Assembly (NCBI GenBank): GCA_964386565.1
Contig: CAYLRU010000007.1
Location: 52,595-116,594 of the forward strand
Source of the DNA: CAYLRU01 sp964386565
GTDB taxonomy: Bacteria; Desulfobacterota; Desulfobacteria; Desulfobacterales; UBA5616
Length of the DNA: 64,000 bases
Direction of reading: 5' to 3'
Shown piece by piece: positions 58,206 through 64,000 of this stretch; position 1 is the first letter of the stretch; every line of letters starts with the position of its first letter. The translations under genes and the position numbers were made by a program. The notes beneath the pieces are model-generated. The model saw nothing but the letters and a program-made list of their open reading frames with translations, was not told the origin of the DNA and ran no database searches.

Positions 58206-58234
58206 TGCATCATTTCGTCAACACGAATGATGCA
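58206..58234. other. Hairpin between rpsR and the DUF2232 gene
   Basis: TGCATCATTTCGT-CAAC-ACGAATGATGCA forms a 12-bp stem with one bulge right after rpsR. Not followed by a T-run. It may be a processing or attenuation site that lowers expression of the membrane protein relative to the ribosomal genes. Confidence 0.5.
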
Positions 58235-58251
58235 TAAATTCTGTATTGAAT

Positions 58252-59187
58252 ATGACAAAGGATATCATAAACGGGATTGTCCTGACGAGCGTCATTGTCG
58301 CAATATCGGTTGCCGTCCCGATAATCGGTTTTTTCTTTGTCATGTTTGTGCCGCTACCGACATTTTTCTTCCGGACAAAACTAGGAAGAAAGGGAGCAGC
58401 CGTTATCCCTATAGCCGTTACCGTTTTGGCGGTGTTGGTAATCGGCGGGTTCTCCCTGGATGTTTTTTTTCTGATCGCGCTGTTTATTCTTGGTTTCGGA
58501 TTAGGCGAGTTGTTTGAACTGGGTGTTACCATAGAAAAAACCGTCTGTTATCCGAGCTTGGCAGTGTGGCTTGTATCATCAATTTTTTTGCTCTTTTACA
58601 GTTTTATGTCGGATGTGGACGTAATCGCCCTGATATCCGAATACGTGGCAAGCAACTTGAACCATACCCTGACACTTTACAAAGAAATGGGCATGCCCGA
58701 AGAAACCATTCAAATGCTTGATCGGTCCATGCCCCAAATTCAGTATGTGCTGATTCGGATTATTCCGGGTATGGTCATGGCATCGACACTGTTTGTGACA
58801 TGGATGAACATCCTGGTGGCAAAGCCCTTGTATATGCTGAAGCAGCTTCGGTTTCCGGATTTCGGCCCTTTAAACCGGTGGAAGTCACCCGAGATACTGA
58901 TATGGGGTGTCATCGCAGCCGGTGTAATGCTGTTGATTCCGGATAAAACAATTAAAATATTCGGGATAAATGCACTGCTGATATTCTTTGTCATATACTT
59001 TTTCCAGGGAATCGCCATTGTGGCATTTTTCTTTGAAAAAAAGAAACTGCCGGGGATGTTGAAAGTGGCCTTATACAGCCTGATCGGATTTCAACAAATA
59101 CTGCTGTTTTTAATCGCCTGCATGGGCTTTTTCGATGCCTGGCTGGATATCCGTAAATTAAACAGCGTTGAAAAAACCGGAGACTGA
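58252..59187 (+). CDS. DUF2232 (YybS-like) membrane protein
   Basis: About 311 residues and eight predicted transmembrane helices (e.g. IVLTSVIVAISVAVPIIGFF, GAAVIPIAVTVLAVLVIGGF, FFLIALFILGFGL). A DUF2232 protein, commonly found between rpsR and rplI in deltaproteobacteria and Firmicutes; its function is unknown, but a substrate-binding component of a transport system has been suggested. ATG 58252 is preferred over the TTG at 58246. It ends 91 bases before rplI. Confidence 0.88.
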   Translation: MTKDIINGIVLTSVIVAISVAVPIIGFFFVMFVPLPTFFFRTKLGRKGAAVIPIAVTVLAVLVIGGFSLDVFFLIALFILGFGLGELFELGVTIEKTVCYPSLAVWLVSSIFLLFYSFMSDVDVIALISEYVASNLNHTLTLYKEMGMPEETIQMLDRSMPQIQYVLIRIIPGMVMASTLFVTWMNILVAKPLYMLKQLRFPDFGPLNRWKSPEILIWGVIAAGVMLLIPDKTIKIFGINALLIFFVIYFFQGIAIVAFFFEKKKLPGMLKVALYSLIGFQQILLFLIACMGFFDAWLDIRKLNSVEKTGD

Positions 59188-59278
59188 CATTTTTCTTGTC
59201 TAATTCTCACAATAAAAATATAATGACGAAAAATGGTATTGCGATGAAATCATCGCATGCCCGTTTTGGAGGTATAAA

Positions 59279-59725
59279 GTGAAAATCATATTAAAAGAAA
59301 CCATTGAATCACTGGGAATTATCGGAAGCAAGGTTAACGTAGCCGCTGGTTACGCACGCAACTATTTACTTCCCCAAAAAAAGGCCGTGTTGGACACCCC
59401 TCAGAATCGGAAGATTCTGGAACAGGAAAAATCCAAGTTCGATCTTCAAATTGCCAAGGAGCGAAAAATTGCAACTGAAATGGCTGAAAAACTCCAGGGC
59501 GTTTCCTGTACGATATCGGCAAAAGTAGCTGAGGCAGACAAGTTGTACGGATCTGTTACGGTAAGGGATATCCTGGACGCCCTTTCCAAACAGGGTGTGG
59601 AAGTTCACAAACGGATGGTCCTGCTGAAAGACCCCATTAAAACTGTTGGAACCTTTAAAGTGCCCATCCGTGTTTATAAAGATGTGGAACCAGAAATTAC
59701 CGTGGAGGTCGTTCCGGAAGCATAG
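59279..59725 (+). CDS. rplI: 50S ribosomal protein L9
   Basis: L9, 148 residues. N-terminal domain KIILKETIESLGIIGSKVNV, AAGYARNYLLPQ; linker helix; C-terminal domain KLYGSVTVRDILDAL...KRMVLLKDPIKTVG. GTG start preceded by GGAGGTATAAA. Final ribosomal gene of the cluster; dnaB follows at a distance of about 290 bases. Confidence 0.96.
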   Translation: MKIILKETIESLGIIGSKVNVAAGYARNYLLPQKKAVLDTPQNRKILEQEKSKFDLQIAKERKIATEMAEKLQGVSCTISAKVAEADKLYGSVTVRDILDALSKQGVEVHKRMVLLKDPIKTVGTFKVPIRVYKDVEPEITVEVVPEA

Positions 59726-59902
59726 CGTTATATAAAGCTTGGTAATCGGGAAAGCCCCGAATTTTCCACATCGACGAAAATCAACAACAAGGGGGCTTCT
59801 TGCGGTCCTTCATCATTTCTCCCGGCTGCCGGAACGAGCCATTTCCCGTATTACCCGCCATGTTGGGAAATTATTGTCTCATGTTCCATGGGATGACTTG
59901 AA

Positions 59903-60019
59903 ATGAATCGAATCAGCCTTACCGTTCCGCATGTGATTCCGATGCACGGCACCGGCCCTTTAAACGTGATTCAACAAAGGATCTCGCTGATGAACAGCAG
60001 ATTTTATGCGTTTATATGA
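59903..60019 (+). CDS. Possible 38-residue leader peptide before dnaB
   Basis: ATG 59903 opens a small frame (MNRISLTVPHVIPMHGTGPL) that ends exactly over the dnaB ATG (ATGA). dnaB has no visible Shine-Dalgarno of its own, so translation coupled to this frame would make sense. The ATG has only a weak signal in front (GATGACTTGAA). No family recognised. It may also be chance. Confidence 0.3.
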   Translation: MNRISLTVPHVIPMHGTGPLNVIQQRISLMNSRFYAFI

Positions 60020-61389
60020 CACTATCCCGAACAAAATCTAAAAACGCCCAGACTGCCATGATTCTTCCGCCCCAAAATGTGGAAGCGGAAGAATCTTTGC
60101 TAAGTGCCATTCTCATCGACAACAGCACCCTGCTTGAAATTATTGAACTTGTATCTGCGGATGATTTCTACCGTTCTGCCCATAAAAAAATCTTCAGGTC
60201 CATGATCGATCTTTTTGAAAGAGATGAACCCATTGATTTGATTACCGTAACCAATAATCTAAAATCAAAAAATCAGCTTGAAGATATCGGCGGCGCTACT
60301 TATCTGGCAGGGCTCATTGATTCCGTTCCTCTGGCCGTAAATGCCCGGCATTATGCAAAAATCATTTATGAAAAATCCTGCCTGAGGCAATTAATTGCAA
60401 AATCCAACGAAATCACCCGGCAGTGCTATGAAGATAACAAGGACCTGGATGATATCATGGATTTTGCTGAAAGATCCATATTCGACATTTCGGAAAACAA
60501 AACCCGACAGTCCTTCCATCCCATCAGCGACATCATCGTCTCAAATATCGTGACGCTGGAAGAAAAACAGAACAGCAAGTCACTGATCACGGGCATTCCG
60601 TCCGGTTTTGCAGATCTTGACCGATTGACGTCGGGTTTCCAGAATTCCGACCTGATCATCATTGCCGCCCGTCCGAGTATGGGAAAAACGGCACTGGCAT
60701 TGAACATCGCCAGAAACGCCGCGGTTGAAAACAACACGCCCACCGCCATCTTTTCACTTGAAATGTCAAAGGAACAATTGTCCATGCGCATGCTCTGTTC
60801 AGACGCACGGGTGGACTCCTCCCGCTTGAGAAGCGGTTTTTTCAGCATGGAAGATTGGGAAAACATCACCGAGGCAGCCGGCATTTTATCTGAATCGCCG
60901 ATTTTTATCGACGACTCCCCCGTCATATCTGCCACGGAAATTCGCGCCAAGGCAAGGCGTTTGAAAATTGATAAAAATATCGGCATGATTATTATTGATT
61001 ATCTCCAGTTGATGCGTTCAAACCGCACCATGGAGCGTCGTGAACTGGAAATCTCGGACATTTCACGGTCCCTGAAAGCCCTTGCCAAGGAACTCAATTT
61101 GCCGGTGATTGCATTGTCCCAGCTTAATCGAATGCTTGAGCAGAGAAATGACAAACGCCCCAGACTTTCCGATTTAAGAGAGTCCGGTGCCCTGGAGCAG
61201 GATGCCGATGTTGTGGCCTTCATATACAGAGACGAGGTTTACAACTCCGAGGAAAACAATCCCCATAAAGGAACTGCTGAAATCATACTTGCAAAACAAA
61301 GAAACGGCCCAACCGGTTCGGTGACCCTCTCTTTTTTAAATTCATATACACGTTTTGAAAACTTCATATCAGGAGATATTATATCATGA
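60016..61389 (+). CDS. dnaB: Replicative DNA helicase
   Basis: DnaB, 457 residues, the hexameric replication-fork helicase. N-terminal domain PQNVEAEESLLSAILIDNST, then linker, then RecA-like domain with Walker A AARPSMGKTALALN, Walker B MIIIDYLQLM and LSQLNRMLEQR, DLRESGALEQDADVV. Usual place after rplI. Its stop codon lies inside a hairpin repeat (family C). Start ATG 60016 lacks a strong ribosome binding site (see the leader peptide). Confidence 0.97.
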   Translation: MTLSRTKSKNAQTAMILPPQNVEAEESLLSAILIDNSTLLEIIELVSADDFYRSAHKKIFRSMIDLFERDEPIDLITVTNNLKSKNQLEDIGGATYLAGLIDSVPLAVNARHYAKIIYEKSCLRQLIAKSNEITRQCYEDNKDLDDIMDFAERSIFDISENKTRQSFHPISDIIVSNIVTLEEKQNSKSLITGIPSGFADLDRLTSGFQNSDLIIIAARPSMGKTALALNIARNAAVENNTPTAIFSLEMSKEQLSMRMLCSDARVDSSRLRSGFFSMEDWENITEAAGILSESPIFIDDSPVISATEIRAKARRLKIDKNIGMIIIDYLQLMRSNRTMERRELEISDISRSLKALAKELNLPVIALSQLNRMLEQRNDKRPRLSDLRESGALEQDADVVAFIYRDEVYNSEENNPHKGTAEIILAKQRNGPTGSVTLSFLNSYTRFENFISGDIIS

Positions 61390-61412
61390 ATCCGGCAAAG
61401 CCGAATTCATGA
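61384..61412. repeat. Hairpin repeat family C overlapping the dnaB stop
   Basis: TCATGAATCCGGC-AAA-GCCGAATTCATGA, 13-base arms with one mismatch, with the dnaB TGA in the left arm. Close to the unit at 43710-43737 and both followed by AGTTTTA. A T-rich stretch follows at 61430-61436 (GTTTTTTT), so it may also act in termination. Confidence 0.55.
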
Positions 61413-61568
61413 AGTTTTAAGTATTACGTTTTTTTGGCCTAACCTGAATATTACAACTTTCAGGTCCAACTCGTTTTATTCTTTAATGGCCTAAAAAACC
61501 TGACATTCCCATGAAAAGAACGTTCCTTTTTTCGATACCATCGCATACGGCATACAAAAATTCAACAG

Positions 61569-63188
61569 ATGAAAAAGCTTTACGGAATACTTAAAGGCCT
61601 TAAAAAAAACCAGATTCGAAGACTGGAAAACATCTACCGACGTCGAATTCCCTCGGAGTATGTGATCACCCCCGAACTCGCAAAGGACATATCCCTTTTA
61701 TCCCATGAAATCCACAGGCAAATAGGACTTATGATAACCCGCCAGGGAAAAATCGAATTTGTCATCATCGGCAGTCACCATGAAATTCTTATTCCGGAAA
61801 CACCGGAATATCGCAGCGCCCCGGGCAGGCTGAACGGATTAAGGTGCGTGCATACCCATCTGGGCAACGATGCTTTAAGCCGGGATGATTTAACCGATCT
61901 TGCGCTCCTACGCCTGGATATGATGGCAGCCATTGCCATAAATGCAAAAGGAGAGCCCGATAAAATTTATATCGGGCATGTTCTGCCTAAAAACAATGAC
62001 GACACCGCCTATCAGGTACTTCCCCCCATACGGATCCATCAGTTGGACATCGATTGTCTGGCATTAATCCGGGCGTTGGAATCAGAGCTGTCAATTTCAA
62101 AGATGTCCCGGAAAGGAAGCCGCCGGAAAGAATCCGCCCTCCTTATCAGTGCCGCAGAATCCCCGAAACACGTGGCCAAGGCATCGCTGGAAGAACTCAA
62201 AGAGTTGGCATTGTCTTCGGGAATCGAAGTCGTTGGAACCGTTATTCAACAAAGGCGGCAGGCTGATGCGAAATTCCTGATGGGCCCGGGGAAAATAAAG
62301 GAATTGACCATTCTTGCCCTGCAAAAAGGCGCCTCTTTGCTAATCTTTGACCAGGAACTCACTCCCGGACAGATGCGATCCATCACCAACCAGGTGGAAA
62401 TCAAGGTCATAGACCGAACCCAACTCATATTGGACATTTTTGCACAGCGGGCCAAGAGCCGCGAGGGAAAGCTCCAGGTGGAACTGGCCCAGCTAAAATA
62501 CTTACTGCCGAGACTCGTAACCAAAAATACCGCCATGTCCAGGTTGACAGGGGGTATCGGCGGTCGGGGGCCCGGGGAAACAAAACTCGAGATAAATCGA
62601 AGGCGAGCCCGCAACCGTATCACGCATCTGGAAAAATCCCTGGAAAAGGTTCGTATGAATCGTCGCCAGCAGCGAGCCAAACGAAACAAGAAAAAACTGC
62701 CCATCATCTCCATCATCGGCTATACCAATGCAGGAAAATCAACCCTGCTCAATACATTGACCAAGAGCCGGGTTCTGGCGGAAAACCGCCTTTTCGCCAC
62801 CCTTGATCCCTCAAGCCGACGGCTGCGGTTCCCACGCGACATTGAAGTCATCATAACAGATACCGTGGGATTTATTAAAGACCTGCCTGAAGATCTGCGC
62901 GTGGCGTTTCGGGCAACCCTGGAAGAGCTGGAAAACGCAGACATGTTGCTCCATGTGATCGATATCAGCAATCCCCGGTTTAAGGAACAGGTGGCATCCG
63001 TTAATCGCATTATCGATGATTTGAACCTGAAGGACATCCCCGTTATCCCCGTATTGAATAAAACAGACCTGGTGGGGTCTGAAACGGTAAAACTTCTTTA
63101 CGAACAACTCGGCGGTACCCCCATATCCGCAGTTGACGCATCAACGCTCACCCCCCTGGTGGAAAAAATTCAGGATTCGCTCCTGTAA
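61569..63188 (+). CDS. hflX: GTPase HflX
   Basis: HflX ribosome-associated GTPase, 539 residues, versus about 430 for E. coli. The first ~190 residues are an extra N-terminal domain (GLKKNQIRRLENIYRRRIPS...CVHTHLGNDALSRDDL). Then the HflX glycine-rich domain: KFLMGPGKIKELTILAL and GGIGGRGPGETKLEINRRRA. G domain: G1 GYTNAGKSTLLN, G2/G3 TLDPSSRRL and DTVGFIKDLPEDL, G4 NKTDLV. It splits stalled or stored 70S ribosomes. Single gene behind a 180-base gap. Confidence 0.95.
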   Translation: MKKLYGILKGLKKNQIRRLENIYRRRIPSEYVITPELAKDISLLSHEIHRQIGLMITRQGKIEFVIIGSHHEILIPETPEYRSAPGRLNGLRCVHTHLGNDALSRDDLTDLALLRLDMMAAIAINAKGEPDKIYIGHVLPKNNDDTAYQVLPPIRIHQLDIDCLALIRALESELSISKMSRKGSRRKESALLISAAESPKHVAKASLEELKELALSSGIEVVGTVIQQRRQADAKFLMGPGKIKELTILALQKGASLLIFDQELTPGQMRSITNQVEIKVIDRTQLILDIFAQRAKSREGKLQVELAQLKYLLPRLVTKNTAMSRLTGGIGGRGPGETKLEINRRRARNRITHLEKSLEKVRMNRRQQRAKRNKKKLPIISIIGYTNAGKSTLLNTLTKSRVLAENRLFATLDPSSRRLRFPRDIEVIITDTVGFIKDLPEDLRVAFRATLEELENADMLLHVIDISNPRFKEQVASVNRIIDDLNLKDIPVIPVLNKTDLVGSETVKLLYEQLGGTPISAVDASTLTPLVEKIQDSLL

Positions 63189-63429
63189 TCATTTCTCTGA
63201 TGCCATAAATTGTCCGTTTATCTGGTCCTGTGGCAAGCCTTCCTCCTAATATGACATCCGGGTTGGGGTTTTCTTTTACGGATCGCCCGTTGTGATTTGT
63301 AAAAACAAAATAGTCCTTAGCGACCCTTGGCCTTTGCAGTTCAATAAAAGAACAAGCCGCCCATTCCTTACACTCTCTCAATTGGAAAAAAGGGTTGACA
63401 TAAATTAAAAAATACATAAGTTTACCGCA
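63189..63429. other. Intergenic region hflX / suhB
   Basis: About 240 bases, no gene seen. GTTGACATAAATT near 63395 could be a -35-type element (TTGACA) followed after 17 bases by TACATA, and would serve the inositol-monophosphatase gene starting at 63430. Confidence 0.45.
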
Positions 63430-64000
63430 ATGAATTTGAAACTGGTAAAAAATGTCGGCATCGATGCTGCACGAAAAGGTGCTGAAGTGACCCAATCCCT
63501 TTTGGGAAAAACGCGTATTGAAAAAAAAGGGGATATCAATCTTGTAACCCGGGCGGACAGGGAATCGGAAAATATCATTATTCGAACCATCTTAAACAGT
63601 TTTCCGGATCATACCATCCTGGCGGAAGAAAGCGGACAACACGGCCGAAAAACTCCCTATCAATGGATCATCGATCCTTTGGACGGCACCACGAATTTTG
63701 CCCACCGATTAAACCACTATGCCATTTCCATCGCATTTGCCGTAAACGGAAAAATTACCGTGGGAATCGTATTCAACCCGGCGGCAGATGAAATGTTTAC
63801 TGCTGTTCTCGGTCAGGGGGCAAGGTTGAACGATGATTCCATATCTGTTTCAAAAGTGGATTCTGTCGGCAACAGTCTCCTCGTCACGGGTTTTCCTTAC
63901 AATTTCAAGGAGATTTTTCCCGAAATCATCGACCGGTTCTCAAACTGTCTCAAAGCAGCCCAGGGTATTCGCCGGTTTGGTTCGGCAGCCCTTGACTTAT
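63430..64000 (+). CDS. suhB: Inositol monophosphatase family protein (3' end outside window)
   Basis: Plus-strand frame from ATG 63430 running off the right edge, 190 residues visible. It shows the Mg-dependent phosphatase motifs ILAEESG and WIIDPLDGTTNFAHRL (DPxDGTxNF), and INLVTRADRESENII before them. The fold hydrolyses inositol-1-phosphate or related sugar phosphates; SuhB also modulates rRNA transcription in E. coli. No strong Shine-Dalgarno is in front. The end of the gene and the second metal motif are not in the window. Confidence 0.9.
   Translation, partial: MNLKLVKNVGIDAARKGAEVTQSLLGKTRIEKKGDINLVTRADRESENIIIRTILNSFPDHTILAEESGQHGRKTPYQWIIDPLDGTTNFAHRLNHYAISIAFAVNGKITVGIVFNPAADEMFTAVLGQGARLNDDSISVSKVDSVGNSLLVTGFPYNFKEIFPEIIDRFSNCLKAAQGIRRFGSAALDL

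Noticed and set aside
1..64000. CRISPR arrays, tRNA or rRNA genes, prophage or complete insertion sequences
   Set aside because: No regularly spaced repeats, cloverleaf-type T-loops, ribosomal RNA stretches or transposase/integrase genes were recognised by eye; a dedicated scan could still find a tRNA.

Overview
The window looks like a chromosomal segment of an anaerobic, Gram-negative deltaproteobacterium, most likely of the Desulfobacterota (Desulfobacterales-like). The reasons are a Kdo transferase (outer membrane), several lipoprotein or signal-peptide proteins, the gene order rpsF-rpsR-DUF2232-rplI-dnaB-hflX, an acyl-CoA dehydrogenase with its own ETF pair, CaiB-type CoA transferase, ferredoxin-like and UroD-family genes, and short palindromes of a kind I associate with that group. 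No rRNA, tRNA, CRISPR array, phage or complete insertion sequence was recognised. The taxonomic call is inference from gene content.

Layout. 1-4034 (minus): an operon of a TerB+DnaJ co-chaperone, a CobS/MoxR-like AAA+ ATPase, a CobT-like VWA protein and a TPR protein. 4239-8989 (minus): an isocitrate-lyase-superfamily enzyme, an ACT-domain protein, Kdo transferase WaaA and an LpoA-like TPR/periplasmic-binding lipoprotein. 9190-11301 (plus): DUF2007 protein, class II aldolase, NUDIX hydrolase. 11325-12652 (minus): mazG, cvpA. 13047-18918 (plus): phoH, pgpH (7TM-HD), ybeY, tsaE, lysC. 19269-23769 (plus): a tight three-gene unit of FAD glycerol-3-phosphate dehydrogenase, alkyl-DHAP-synthase-like flavoenzyme and FGGY kinase. 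23857-28202 (minus): etfB, etfA, acyl-CoA dehydrogenase, pyrF. 28529-30711: a PEBP-family protein, a parvulin and a small conserved-looking protein. 30825-40285: a catabolic-looking block with CoA transferase, Fe-S protein, a truncated VOC gene, two MFS permeases, a benzoylformate-decarboxylase-like ThDP enzyme, an SDR and a UroD-family protein. 40333-42445 (minus): a CDF metal transporter and an epimerase frameshifted at a G9 tract. 42881-46923 (plus): a second MoxR/VWA system in which the NorD-like partner is split into two overlapping genes. 47104-52937: assorted membrane and small proteins (ABM, 10-TM-like protein, CTP-dependent lipid-kinase-like protein, GNAT, cation/proton antiporter, zinc-finger J-protein). 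53253-56562 (plus): a PAS-LuxR regulator, then gmd and fcl for GDP-fucose. 56916-63188 (plus): ComEA-like protein, the S6/S18/DUF2232/L9 ribosomal operon, dnaB, hflX. The right edge cuts an inositol-monophosphatase gene.

How it works together. Housekeeping genes (translation, ribosome maturation, replication restart, NTP cleaning, cell envelope) alternate with accessory islands. The accessory parts of most interest are two unrelated AAA+/VWA machines with different accessory subunits (TerB-J and TPR in one; a seven-fold Trp-repeat HExxH protein in the other), a possible ether-lipid or glycerol-ether unit, and several families of dispersed intergenic repeats: a ~58-bp stop-proximal repeat in five copies (A), a MITE-like element with terminal inverted repeats in two copies (B), hairpin repeats containing GTAAAAAG (C), and a two-hairpin composite (D). 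One copy of repeat A supplies the last codons and stop of a gene.
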